Source: Pseudomonadota bacterium (GTDB taxonomy: Bacteria; Pseudomonadota; Alphaproteobacteria; Rhodospirillales; Magnetospirillaceae). From it: a stretch of DNA of 64,000 nucleotides. This document shows positions 28,518 to 36,902 of the stretch, in pieces. How positions within the stretch are numbered: the stretch's first letter is position 1; each line of letters begins with the position of its first letter. The stretch spans positions 62,001 through 126,000 of the forward strand of contig JAJYTF010000009.1 in NCBI GenBank assembly GCA_021793155.1, given 5' to 3'. A program made the position numbers and the translations under genes. Under the pieces are notes generated by a model. That model was not told where the DNA came from and made no database searches. It saw nothing but the letters and a program-made list of their open reading frames with translations.

Positions 28518-29954
28518 CTACTCTGCGACTTCCAGGCAGATTTCAGCCTGGATGTAGTCGTGGATGGCTGCGGCGGCGTCGCGGCCGTCGCGGATGGCCC
28601 AAACCACCAGCGAAGCGCCCCGGGCAATGTCGCCGGCGGCGAAGACGCCCGGCAGATTGGTCATCTGGGTCTTGAGGTCGACCTTGACCGCACCCCAGCG
28701 GGTTACCGCCAGTTCGGGCACGCCGAACAGGGCCGGCACATCTTCCGGATCGAAGCCAAGCGCCTTGATCACGAGATCAGCCGGCATGGTGAACTGCGAG
28801 CCTTCGACCGCGCTCGGCGCCTGGCGGCCGGAGGCGTCGGCCATGCCGAGGCGCATGCGCACGCAAGCGACTCCCTCGACCTTGCCGTCTCCCAGGATGG
28901 CTTCCGGCGCCACTTGCCAGACGAAGATCACCCCCTCCTCCTCGGCATGGGCCACCTCGCGACGTGAGCCGGGCATGTTGGAGCGGTCGCGGCGATAGAG
29001 GCATTTGACCGAGCGGGCGCCCTGGCGGATGGCCGTGCGCACGCAGTCCATGGCGGTGTCGCCGCCGCCGATCACCACGACATTCTTGCCGGCGGCGTTC
29101 AGCCTGCCGTCGGTGAAGGCCGGCACGGCGTCGCCCAGCCCGACCCGGTTGCTGGCGATCAGGTAGTCCAGGGCGGCATGCACCCCGGGCAGGCCGGCGC
29201 CGGGGACCTCAAGCTCGCGGGCCTGGTAGACGCCGGTGGCGATCAGCACGGCGCAATGGCGGCGGCGCAGTTCTTTCAGTGAGGCGTCACGGCCCACGGC
29301 GAAATTGAGGTGAAAGACCACGCCGCCCTCGGCCAGCAGCCGGGTGCGGCGCTCGACTGCCGTCTTCTCCAGCTTGAACTCGGGGATACCATAGATCAGC
29401 AACCCGCCGGCGCGGTCGTGGCGGTCGTAGACATGCACCTGATAGCCGAGATTGCGCAGCTGTTCGGCGGCCGCCAAGCCGGCCGGTCCGGCACCGATGA
29501 TACCCACCGACTGCTCCCGGTCGACCGCCGGCTGTGGCGGCTTCACCCAGCCCATTTCCCAGGCGGTCTCGGTAATATGCTTTTCCATGGCGCCGATGGT
29601 CACTGCGCCGTGCCGGCTCTGCTCGAGCACGCAGCTGCCTTCGCACAGCCGGTCCTGGGGGCAGATGCGGCCGCAGATCTCGGGGAAATTGTTGGTCGCC
29701 GAGGACAGCGCATAGGCTTCTTCCATCCGTCCGTTGGCCGCCAACATCAGCCAGTCGGGGATGTTGTTCGACACCGGGCAGTGCACCTGGCAATAGGGGA
29801 TGCCGCATTGTTCGCAGCGCGATGCCTGGGCTTCCGCCTGTTCCTGTTGGAACGGCTGGTAGATTTCGTGGAAATCATGGCGGCGGTCCTCGGCCTTGCG
29901 CTTCTTCGGCATGGCCGCGCCGAGGCGGGTGAACTGCAGCATCTTCGACGACAT
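28518..29954 (-). CDS. gltD: Glutamate synthase (NADPH) small subunit
   Basis: 478 residues. It oxidises NADPH and passes electrons through FAD and [4Fe-4S] clusters to GltB. The N-terminal cluster-binding cysteines are in 'CEQCGIPYCQVHCPVSNN' and 'CGRICPQDRLCEGSC'; 'VGIIGAGPAGLAAAEQL' binds FAD and 'VVVIGGGDTAMDCV' binds NADPH. The ATG at 29954 was chosen because AAGGAG lies nine bases upstream; ATG 29960 is only three bases from that site. It is the first gene of gltD-gltB. Confidence 0.97.
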   Translation of the reverse strand: MSSKMLQFTRLGAAMPKKRKAEDRRHDFHEIYQPFQQEQAEAQASRCEQCGIPYCQVHCPVSNNIPDWLMLAANGRMEEAYALSSATNNFPEICGRICPQDRLCEGSCVLEQSRHGAVTIGAMEKHITETAWEMGWVKPPQPAVDREQSVGIIGAGPAGLAAAEQLRNLGYQVHVYDRHDRAGGLLIYGIPEFKLEKTAVERRTRLLAEGGVVFHLNFAVGRDASLKELRRRHCAVLIATGVYQARELEVPGAGLPGVHAALDYLIASNRVGLGDAVPAFTDGRLNAAGKNVVVIGGGDTAMDCVRTAIRQGARSVKCLYRRDRSNMPGSRREVAHAEEEGVIFVWQVAPEAILGDGKVEGVACVRMRLGMADASGRQAPSAVEGSQFTMPADLVIKALGFDPEDVPALFGVPELAVTRWGAVKVDLKTQMTNLPGVFAAGDIARGASLVVWAIRDGRDAAAAIHDYIQAEICLEVAE

Positions 29955-30057
29955 GGCCATCGGCTCCTTCGTCAGGGGCAGGTGAGGCGAACATTGCATA
30001 GGGTGAGAGACTTCCTTACGCCAGAACAGCGCGGAAATCGAGGAAAAAATGCGCTAC

Positions 30058-30076
30058 AGGTCAATAAAGCTGACCT
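30058..30076. promoter_or_regulatory. Inverted repeat AGGTCA-N7-TGACCT upstream of gltD
   Basis: Perfect 6-bp arms about 105 bp before the gltD start in the gltD/UppP-paralogue divergent gap. On the minus strand it overlaps a TTGACC hexamer that could be a -35 element. It is a candidate operator for control of glutamate synthase; the regulator is unknown. Confidence 0.35.
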
Positions 30077-30226
30077 ATGACAGAGGCTGTCGGCTTCGAT
30101 CTTGGGGGTGGAATAGGCGCGGTCGGATATCCATGCAAAAAATAGGTCTCATTTCGGAACTATCTGAGGCTTTTTCAAAAGCCGTAATAATGTGCTAAAA
30201 GTCCTATATTCAGGGGGTTGGACGCG

Positions 30227-31015
30227 GTGAATCTTCCAGATTTGGTCATCCTTGCCGTTGTCGAGGGGGTTGCCGACGTCCTGCCCATCGACGCCACGGC
30301 GCACGCCCTTCTCGCTTCGAAGATTGTCGGCTGGCGTGCGGGCACCATCGGCGTGGCCATTCATCTGGGGGCCGCCCTGGCGTTGTTCACATATCTGTGG
30401 CGCGATATGGGCGCCATCAGCCACGGCCTGTGGAAACTGCGCAAGGCCCGGGTCGAACCGGGCATTCGCCTGCTGGTCAAGGCCCTGCTCGCTGCCGCAC
30501 CCTGGATCGTCGTCACCTCGGCATGCGGTGGCCATGCGGTGCCGAAGCTTTCCGACCTCGCCGTGGTCGGCGTCACCACCATCGTCTGCGCCATCCTCAT
30601 GGGGCTGGCCGACCGCCTGTGCATGACGGTCAAGCGAGTCGAGCATTTCGGCGCATTGACCTCGATCCTTATCGGCCTGGTTCAGCTTGCCGCTCTGCTG
30701 CCCGGCGTCGGCCGGGTGGCGGCCGGTCTGACCGCCGCCCGCGTCATGGGATTGGAGCGCCCTGCCGCCTACCGCTTCGTCCTGTTGGCCAATTTGCCCA
30801 TTCTTCTGGGCATGGCCGGTTGCGAAGCCGTGGAATATTTCTTGCAGGGTGTCCGGCCGAGCGGCAGCGACATCCTCGCCGCCGCGTTGACCTTCGTGCT
30901 GGTGCTGACGGCCACCGGCCTGGCCATGCCATGGGTGCGCCGCTTCGGCCTTCTGCCTTTTGCCCTGTACCGCCTCGTCCTGGGCGCCGGCCTGGTGGCG
31001 CTGGGGGTGATGTAG
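30227..31015 (+). CDS. UppP/BacA-like membrane protein with altered catalytic motifs
   Basis: 262 residues with about eight hydrophobic helices in the UppP (undecaprenyl-diphosphatase) arrangement. Motif 1 reads 'VEGVADVLPIDATAHALL' where UppP has E-G-x-x-E-F-L-P-x-S-S-T-G-H: Glu13 and His26 remain, but the second Glu is Asp and SSTGH is DATAH. Motif 2 reads 'LLPGVGRVAAGLTAAR' where UppP has PGxSRSGxT: Arg remains, the Ser and Thr are lost. It may be a weak phosphatase, a transporter-like relative or a repurposed paralogue. GTG 30227 is preferred, with AGGGGG nine bases upstream; the TTG at 30218 directly abuts that site. Confidence 0.75.
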   Translation: MNLPDLVILAVVEGVADVLPIDATAHALLASKIVGWRAGTIGVAIHLGAALALFTYLWRDMGAISHGLWKLRKARVEPGIRLLVKALLAAAPWIVVTSACGGHAVPKLSDLAVVGVTTIVCAILMGLADRLCMTVKRVEHFGALTSILIGLVQLAALLPGVGRVAAGLTAARVMGLERPAAYRFVLLANLPILLGMAGCEAVEYFLQGVRPSGSDILAAALTFVLVLTATGLAMPWVRRFGLLPFALYRLVLGAGLVALGVM

Positions 31016-31124
31016 GTCTTACCGCTGCCCATTGGCCGGACACGCGCATCTGTGCGGTCGTGGGCCTCGCCAATCCTCCGCAAAGCTCCGGGCCGCCCTA
31101 TGGGCGTCGGTTGCCCGCAAATGA

Positions 31125-32093
31125 TCAGCGCGACAGATAGGTGGGCAGGATCAACTCGACCGCCGTCGGTACGATCCCCAGTTCGGCGAGGCCGGGCATG
31201 CCCGGCGCCACCACGTTGTCCGCCGCCAGCATCTTTACCTGGTCGGGGGTCAGCGGCGGCTTCGGCAGGAACTGCAGAAATGCCGCCTGAATCTTGGCGA
31301 TGACCAGTGGCAGCGGCAGAAGGGCGCGCCGCTTGCCGGTGGCCGAAAGGATCAATTCCAGGATCTGCTTCAGGTTGTAAACCTTCGGCCCGCCCAGCTC
31401 AAAGGTCCTGCCGGCATTGGGCGGGGCCGCGGCGGCGGCGATGGCGTTGATCAGATCGCCCACATAGAGCGGCTGGAACTTGGTTCCGCCACTGCCGAAC
31501 ACCGGGCATAGGTCCTTCTCGGCGGTGCGCCTCCGACAGGTGAAACCGTCGGTGACATAAACCGGCAGCACCGGGGTCCATCCGGCCATGCGGGCGAAAC
31601 GGTTGAAGAAGTCGTCTTCGGGGCCGAACACCACGCTCGGCCGCAGGATGGCGGCGTCTGGGAAAGCGGCGCGCACGGCGGCCTCGCCCGCCGCTTTGCT
31701 GCGGGCATAGGCCGAGGGCGAAGCGGCATCCGCCCCCAGCGCCGAGACGTGCACCAAGGCGGCCGCCCCGGCGGCCTTTGCGGCGGTCGCGATACGCGCC
31801 GCGCCGTCCACATGGATGGCCTGGAAGGTCTGCTTGCCGCGCTCGAACAGGATGCCGACCAGATTGATCACCAGGTCGGCGCCCTGCACCGCCGCGGTGA
31901 CGGAGAATTCCTTGGTGACATCGGCATAGACGGGGATCACCTGGCCCACATCGCCGCGCGGCATGAGGAATGCCGCGGCCTCGGCATCGCGGCCGGCGAC
32001 ACGGACCCGCCACCCATCGGCGGCCAGCCGCTGCACCACATGCCGGCCAATGAACCCCGCCCCGCCGAACACGGTCGCCAAGCGATTCGCCAT
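31125..32093 (-). CDS. NDUFA9-type NAD(P)-binding protein (complex I-associated, SDR family)
   Basis: 322 residues, an extended short-chain dehydrogenase/epimerase. The dinucleotide motif 'ATVFGGAGFIGRHVVQRL' is at the N-terminus and 'AYARSKAAGEAAVR' holds the Tyr-x3-Lys-like region. The alphaproteobacterial homologues are relatives of mitochondrial NDUFA9, an accessory subunit of respiratory complex I that binds NADPH. The C-terminal part 'LPLPLVIAKIQAAFLQFLPKPPLTPDQVKML' is typical of this branch. ATG 32093 is chosen, with GGAGG six bases upstream. No nuo genes are in the window. It converges on the UppP paralogue. Confidence 0.87.
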   Translation of the reverse strand: MANRLATVFGGAGFIGRHVVQRLAADGWRVRVAGRDAEAAAFLMPRGDVGQVIPVYADVTKEFSVTAAVQGADLVINLVGILFERGKQTFQAIHVDGAARIATAAKAAGAAALVHVSALGADAASPSAYARSKAAGEAAVRAAFPDAAILRPSVVFGPEDDFFNRFARMAGWTPVLPVYVTDGFTCRRRTAEKDLCPVFGSGGTKFQPLYVGDLINAIAAAAAPPNAGRTFELGGPKVYNLKQILELILSATGKRRALLPLPLVIAKIQAAFLQFLPKPPLTPDQVKMLAADNVVAPGMPGLAELGIVPTAVELILPTYLSR

Positions 32094-32208
32094 CGCGCGC
32101 CTCCATCGCACATCCGCTTGAAATCTCGGAATTCAGGCTAAAACAGCTCTCGGGTGAACGCAACACGCGAGGGTCCCGGGGTGTCACCGGAAATCCCGCG
32201 GAAAGTCG

Positions 32209-32237
32209 TTGACATTGGCAGAGCATACCAGTATCCC
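32209..32237 (+). promoter_or_regulatory. Probable sigma-70 promoter of tRNA-Leu
   Basis: TTGACA (32209-32214), a 17-bp spacer and TATCCC (32232-32237). Transcription would start near 32244, about 80 nt before the tRNA, leaving a leader to be removed. The -35 box is a perfect consensus. Confidence 0.5.
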
Positions 32238-32324
32238 TCTCCGCCTCGGCACGCCCGCCGCGCGCAGTATCGCTTATGGTTCGAACAGACCGGCGGCGAA
32301 AGCGCCCGAGTGGTTCGCTGTCGC

Positions 32325-32411
32325 GCCCAGGTGGCGGAATTGGTAGACGCGCTAGATTCAGGTTCTAGTGGCCGAAAGGTCGTGGAAGTTCGAGTCTTCT
32401 CCTGGGCACCA
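32325..32411 (+). tRNA. tRNA-Leu (anticodon CAG)
   Basis: 87 nt with encoded CCA and a long class II variable arm (GTGGCCGAAAGGTCGT). Acceptor GCCCAGG/CCTGGGC pairs; the anticodon loop TTCAGGT gives CAG, which reads CTG. Confidence 0.97.
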
Positions 32412-32426
32412 AACCTTCCAGCGGAC

Positions 32427-32454
32427 GGGGCGGAAGCGGTAACGCCTCCGCCCC
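32427..32454 (+). terminator. GC-rich hairpin after tRNA-Leu
   Basis: GGGGCGGAAGCG and CGCCTCCGCCCC form a 12-bp stem with one mismatch and a GTAA loop, 15 bp after the tRNA. No T-tract follows, but the position suggests a role in 3'-end formation. Confidence 0.5.
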
Positions 32455-32485
32455 CCGTGGAAGGGCCGTCGGGCTACGCAGCTTA

Positions 32486-32526
32486 GGGCCCGTTAGGAAA
32501 TGGCGGACCTATTTCCTAACGGACCC
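32486..32526. repeat. 16-bp inverted repeat between tRNA-Leu and the RNase D-like gene
   Basis: GGGCCCGTTAGGAAAT and ATTTCCTAACGGACCC pair with a single mismatch around a 9-nt loop. There is no T-tract. It could be a factor-dependent terminator or a palindromic intergenic element. Confidence 0.55.
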
Positions 32527-32621
32527 TTCGGTTGTCAGTAGCGGCGGACGCCTCTGCGCCCGCCGTGGCTCAAGCGCCGCTCGGGCTACACGTTTCAACC
32601 GGGTTACGAGCGGAGTCCAGC

Positions 32622-33233
32622 ATGTCGATCACTTACCATCGTGGCGACCTGCCATCGGGCCTCGGCTTCGGCAACAGCGTGGCCATCGACACCGAAACCA
32701 TGGGGCTCAGCCTGCAGCGCGACCGGCTCTGCGTGGTTCAGCTGTCGGGCGGCGACGGCAACGCCCATGTGGTACATTTTCCCGACCGCGACTATACCGC
32801 ACCGCATCTGCGCACCCTGCTGGCCGACACCCGGGTACAGAAGCTGTTCCACTTCGCCCGCTTCGACCTGGCGATGATCCAGCGGCATTTCGGCATCGTC
32901 TGCACCCCCGTCTATTGCACCAAGATCGCCAGCCGGCTGGTGCGCACCAATACCGAGCGCCACGGCCTCAAGGATCTGTGCGCCGAATTGCTGGGCGTGG
33001 AGCTGTCAAAGCAACAGCAGACTTCGGATTGGGGGGCGCCGCAGCTTTCGCCGCAGCAACTCGAATATGCCGCCTCCGACGTTCTGCATCTGCACGCGCT
33101 GAAGCGCCGGCTGGATGAGTTGCTCGAGCGCGAGCAGCGCCGCGCCCTCGCTGAAGCCTGCTTCAGCTTCCTGCCGGTCCGCGCCGCGCTCGATCTTGCC
33201 GGCTGGGCCGAGCAGGACATCTTCGCCCATTGA
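32622..33233 (+). CDS. RNase D-like 3'-5' exonuclease (exonuclease domain only)
   Basis: 203 residues. DEDDy-type exonuclease motifs are complete: 'IDTETMGL' (Exo I), 'FHFARFDLAMI' (Exo II) and 'YAASDVLHLHAL' (Exo III, Y-x3-D). There is no HRDC domain, unlike E. coli RNase D (375 residues), which is usual for this short alphaproteobacterial form placed upstream of kdsD-lptC. Expected role: trimming of structured RNA 3' ends. ATG 32622 was chosen, with GGAG upstream; the frame is open further upstream but overlaps the hairpin region. Confidence 0.88.
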   Translation: MSITYHRGDLPSGLGFGNSVAIDTETMGLSLQRDRLCVVQLSGGDGNAHVVHFPDRDYTAPHLRTLLADTRVQKLFHFARFDLAMIQRHFGIVCTPVYCTKIASRLVRTNTERHGLKDLCAELLGVELSKQQQTSDWGAPQLSPQQLEYAASDVLHLHALKRRLDELLEREQRRALAEACFSFLPVRAALDLAGWAEQDIFAH

Positions 33234-33378
33234 TTTGACCGGCCTCGCAGGGCGACGCATATTGCAGGTTGGAGCCCTTCCGGCCTCTGTTGGAAGGCCG
33301 GAAGCGCGGTCAGCCCGCGCGGCGCCTGAGCATGGCGGTCAGGATGACTGCGAAACTGATCTTGAGGAACCACCGTCC

Positions 33379-34374
33379 ATGAGTTCGAGCGAAGCCATTC
33401 TGACGCCGGCCACCGCGGTCGCCGATCTGGCATCGGCGCGGCGCGTCCTGTCGGCCGAGGCCGAGGCCTTGCAGACCTTGGCGGTTGGCCTTGGCGAATC
33501 CTTCGCCCGCGCACTCGACCTTTTGACCGTGGCCGGCGGCGGCCGGGTAATCGTCAGCGGCATGGGCAAGAGCGGCCATGTGGCGCGCAAGATCGCCGCC
33601 ACCATGGCCTCGACCGGCACGCCCTCGGTTTATGTCCATCCTGGCGAAGCCAGCCACGGCGACCTGGGGATGATCACCGCCCACGACGCCATTCTGGCGC
33701 TGTCCAATTCGGGCGAGACGCCGGAACTGACCGATGTGGTGAACTACTCGCGCCGCTTCGCCATCCCGCTGGTCGCCATCACCGGGCGGGCCGACAGCGC
33801 GCTGGCTTTGGCGGCGGACCAGGCGCTGATCCTGCCCGAGGTGGGCGAGGCCTGCCCCATGGGCCTGGCCCCTACCAGCTCTACCACCATGATGTTGGCG
33901 CTGGGCGACGCCCTGGCGGTGGCGCTGCTCGAGCGAAAAGGCTTTTCGCCGGCCGACTTCAAGGTGTTCCATCCGGGTGGGCAGCTTGGCCGGCGGCTGC
34001 TCAAGGTAGCCGACCTGATGCACAGCGGCGAGCAATTGCCGCTGGTTCCCACCGACTTGCCGATGGGCGAGGTCCTGCTGGTGATGACCAACAAGAGCTT
34101 CGGCTGCGTCGGCGTCCTCGATGCCAAGGGGCGGCTGGCTGGCATCATCACCGACGGCGATCTGCGCCGCCATCTGGAGCCGGGACTGTTCGGCCGGCAG
34201 GCCGGCGAAGTGATGACCGCGGGCCCCAAGACGATCGGGGCCAACACTCTGGCCGCCGAAGCGCTGCGCGTCATGAACGCGCGCTCGATCACCAGCTTGT
34301 TCGTCGTCGAGGGCGACCGGCGGCCGATCGGCATCCTGCACCTGCATGACTGCCTGCGGGCAGGCATCGCCTGA
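33379..34374 (+). CDS. kdsD: Arabinose-5-phosphate isomerase
   Basis: 331 residues: an N-terminal SIS domain ('VIVSGMGKSGHVARKIAATMASTGTPS', 'LSNSGETPE') and two C-terminal CBS domains, the full KdsD/KpsF architecture. It converts ribulose-5-phosphate to arabinose-5-phosphate, the first step to KDO of the lipopolysaccharide inner core. It begins the kdsD-lptC-lptA-lptB-rpoN-ptsN cluster; lptC starts 7 bp after its stop. The ATG at 33379 follows GAGGAACC at a workable distance. Confidence 0.95.
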   Translation: MSSSEAILTPATAVADLASARRVLSAEAEALQTLAVGLGESFARALDLLTVAGGGRVIVSGMGKSGHVARKIAATMASTGTPSVYVHPGEASHGDLGMITAHDAILALSNSGETPELTDVVNYSRRFAIPLVAITGRADSALALAADQALILPEVGEACPMGLAPTSSTTMMLALGDALAVALLERKGFSPADFKVFHPGGQLGRRLLKVADLMHSGEQLPLVPTDLPMGEVLLVMTNKSFGCVGVLDAKGRLAGIITDGDLRRHLEPGLFGRQAGEVMTAGPKTIGANTLAAEALRVMNARSITSLFVVEGDRRPIGILHLHDCLRAGIA

Positions 34375-34381
34375 ATCCGTC

Positions 34382-35062
34382 ATGATGTTCGGCGTCACCA
34401 GCAACGGCCGAACCACATCGCGACGCCGCCGCCTCGGGCACGGCGCCGGCTTGGCGGTGTTGACCGGCTACAGCCGGTTCGTCGGGCTGATGAAGGTGGT
34501 GCTGCCGGCCACGGCGGCGGCGCTGCTTGGCCTGGTCGTCGTCTGGCCCAAATTGGCGCCGCGCGACGCCGCCTTCAAGCTGGCTTTCGCCAATTTCAAT
34601 CTGAAATCGGTTGATACCCTGTCGATGACCAAGCCGCGCTATTTCGGTACCGACGACAAGAACCTGCCCTACACCGTGACAGCCAAGGTCGGCACCCAGG
34701 TGGATCCGCAGACTTTCGTCGTGGCGCTGGAAAAGCCGGTGGCCGACCTGACCCAGAAGGATGGGAGCAGCGTGGTGGTCAATTCCGATGTAGGGTTTTT
34801 TCGGCAGAAGGATGGTACCCTCGATCTCATGGGCCATGTCGCCCTTCATCAGGACAAAGGGTACGAAGTGCATACCGAGAGCGCCCGCATCGAAGTGGGA
34901 CCGGGCAACGCGGCCGGCGACGAGGCGACCAGCGCCAAGGGTCCCGCCGGTACCGTCGAGGGAGAGGGGTTCCGCCTGTGGGACCGCGGTCGTACCATCC
35001 TGTTCACCGGCAAGGCGAAGGCCGTGCTGCGGACCTCGAAAAGCAAGGACTCGTCGCCGTGA
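34382..35062 (+). CDS. lptC: LPS export ABC transporter periplasmic protein LptC
   Basis: 226 residues. One N-terminal membrane anchor (about 35-55, 'VVLPATAAALLGLVVVWPKL') is followed by a periplasmic beta-jellyroll with 'NSDVGFFRQKDGTLDLMGHVALHQDKGYEVHTES', typical of LptC. It links LptB2FG in the inner membrane to the LptA bridge. Two consecutive ATG codons (34382, 34385) can start the protein. The stop overlaps the GTG start of lptA (GTGA). Confidence 0.88.
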   Translation: MMFGVTSNGRTTSRRRRLGHGAGLAVLTGYSRFVGLMKVVLPATAAALLGLVVVWPKLAPRDAAFKLAFANFNLKSVDTLSMTKPRYFGTDDKNLPYTVTAKVGTQVDPQTFVVALEKPVADLTQKDGSSVVVNSDVGFFRQKDGTLDLMGHVALHQDKGYEVHTESARIEVGPGNAAGDEATSAKGPAGTVEGEGFRLWDRGRTILFTGKAKAVLRTSKSKDSSP

Positions 35063-36096
35063 AGCGTGCCCTCGCCGTGCTGCTGATGGCCAGTGCGCTG
35101 GGCCTGGCCGGTCCGGCCGCGGCCCGGCAGAAGGCCGGCCCCGCCGCTCCGGCAGCCGGCCAGAGCCAAAGCGGAGCTGCAGGCACCGGTGGCGGCCTGG
35201 ACTTTGCCGACCAGAAATCGGGCACGCCGCTCGAGGTCTATGCCGACCAGGGGCTCGAGTTGTCCCAGGATGCCAAGACGGTGATCGGCCGCGGCAACGC
35301 CAAGGCCATCCGCGGCAGGGTCACCGTCACCGGCGACGTGCTGATCGCCCACTACCGTGACAAGCAGCCCCAGCCGGGGCAGCCCGCGCCCCCGCCCAAG
35401 GCGAAGGACGCCCCCAAGGACGCCCCAAAGGACACCCAAGCGGGCAGCGGCACCGAAATGGGGGGCAACAGCGAAATCTGGCGCGTCGAGGCCGACGGCC
35501 ATGTCACTATCGCGACGCAGACCCAGACGGCCTATGGCGACCACGCCGATTACAATATCGACGATGCGGTGGTGGTTCTGACCGGCAAGGATCTGCATAT
35601 GGTCACCCCCACCGATCTGATTACCGCGCGCGACAGCCTGGAGTACTGGGAGCACCGCCAGCAGGCGGTCGCCCGCGGCGACGCCGTGGCGGTGCGAGCT
35701 GACAAGCGCATCCAGGCCGACATCCTGGTGGCCGATTTCGCCGAAAACAGCGAGCACCATATGGCGGTGCAGCGGGCCCATGGCTACGACCACGTCATCC
35801 TGACCACCCCGCGGGAAGTCGTAACCGGGGACCGCGCCGACTACAACGTGGAAACGGGTATCGTCACGGTCACCGGTTCGGTTAAGATGACCCGCGACAA
35901 CAACCAGCTTAACGGCGGATACGCAGTGGTGAATCTTGATACCGGCATCAGCCGCCTCTACCCCGCGGCACCGGGGGATGCCGGTCGGCAGGTCAAGGGC
36001 CTGTTCGTTCCACAGAAAAAGCAGGGGTCCAGCGCCCCGGATGGGGCGGCAACTGCGGCATCGCCGGCCGCCGACGAACCCGCCAAGGCGAGGTGA
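35059..36096 (+). CDS. lptA: LPS transport periplasmic protein LptA
   Basis: 345 residues, almost twice the E. coli length. A signal peptide ends near 'LGLAGPAAA'. Two OstA/LptA beta-jellyroll parts are visible: '[35 protein letters not shown]' and '[42 protein letters not shown]'. Between the first strands and the rest sits a flexible insert rich in Pro, Lys and Asp (about 101-137). Translation starts at GTG 35059, overlapping the lptC stop. Its own stop overlaps lptB. Extra length and the insert suggest a longer bridge or a linker to another partner. Confidence 0.88.
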   Translation: MKRALAVLLMASALGLAGPAAARQKAGPAAPAAGQSQSGAAGTGGGLDFADQKSGTPLEVYADQGLELSQDAKTVIGRGNAKAIRGRVTVTGDVLIAHYRDKQPQPGQPAPPPKAKDAPKDAPKDTQAGSGTEMGGNSEIWRVEADGHVTIATQTQTAYGDHADYNIDDAVVVLTGKDLHMVTPTDLITARDSLEYWEHRQQAVARGDAVAVRADKRIQADILVADFAENSEHHMAVQRAHGYDHVILTTPREVVTGDRADYNVETGIVTVTGSVKMTRDNNQLNGGYAVVNLDTGISRLYPAAPGDAGRQVKGLFVPQKKQGSSAPDGAATAASPAADEPAKAR

Positions 36097-36881
36097 TGAC
36101 GGTCGCAGGCATCTCCACAGTCGCGGCGGTCGAGGGGAAAACGACCGCGGGCGCCGATTCCAGCGGCCTGGTGGCGCTGCATATCGGCAAGCGGTTCAAG
36201 CGCCGGCCGGTGCTGCGCGACGTGTCGGTGCGCGTCCAGCGTGGCGAGGCGGTGGGGCTGCTTGGCCCCAACGGCGCCGGCAAGACCACCTGTTTCTATT
36301 GCATCACCGGCCTGATCAACCCTGACGCCGGCAATATCCTGCTGGACGGCCGGGACATCACCGATCTGCCCATGTACCGCCGGGCCCGCTTAGGCATCGG
36401 CTACCTGCCGCAAGAGGCCTCGATTTTCCGCGGGCTGTCGGTGGAGGACAACATCCGCGCCATCCTCGAAGTCACCGAACCAGACCGGGAGCGGCGCGAG
36501 GCCATGCTCGAGGATCTGCTGGCCGAGTTTTCGGTGACCCATCTCCGCCGGGCTCCCGCTCTGGCCCTGTCGGGCGGCGAGCGGCGGCGCGTCGAAATCG
36601 CCCGCGCCCTGGCCTCGCATCCGGCATTCATCCTTCTCGACGAGCCGCTCGCCGGTATCGACCCCATCGCGGTGTCCGACATCCGCGACCTGGTTGCCCA
36701 TTTGAAACATCGAGGCATCGGGGTCTTGATTACCGACCACAACGTGCGAGAGACTCTCGACATTATCGACCGCGCCTACATCCTGCACGACGGCATGGTT
36801 CTCATGGAGGGCGATCCATCGGAGATCGTGGCTCACGAAGGGGTGCGACGCGTCTATCTTGGCGAACGTTTCAGTCTCTAG
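36093..36881 (+). CDS. lptB: LPS export ABC transporter ATP-binding protein LptB
   Basis: 262 residues. Walker A '[12 protein letters not shown]', signature '[15 protein letters not shown]', Walker B '[13 protein letters not shown]' and the His switch '[10 protein letters not shown]' are all present. It powers extraction of LPS from the inner membrane with LptFG. The start is GTG 36093 or the adjacent ATG 36096; both overlap or touch the lptA stop. The first 28 residues form a short extension before the ABC domain. rpoN starts 21 bp after its stop. Confidence 0.96.
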   Translation: MMTVAGISTVAAVEGKTTAGADSSGLVALHIGKRFKRRPVLRDVSVRVQRGEAVGLLGPNGAGKTTCFYCITGLINPDAGNILLDGRDITDLPMYRRARLGIGYLPQEASIFRGLSVEDNIRAILEVTEPDRERREAMLEDLLAEFSVTHLRRAPALALSGGERRRVEIARALASHPAFILLDEPLAGIDPIAVSDIRDLVAHLKHRGIGVLITDHNVRETLDIIDRAYILHDGMVLMEGDPSEIVAHEGVRRVYLGERFSL

Positions 36882-36902
36882 CCTGGACTAACCGGAACCC
36901 CG

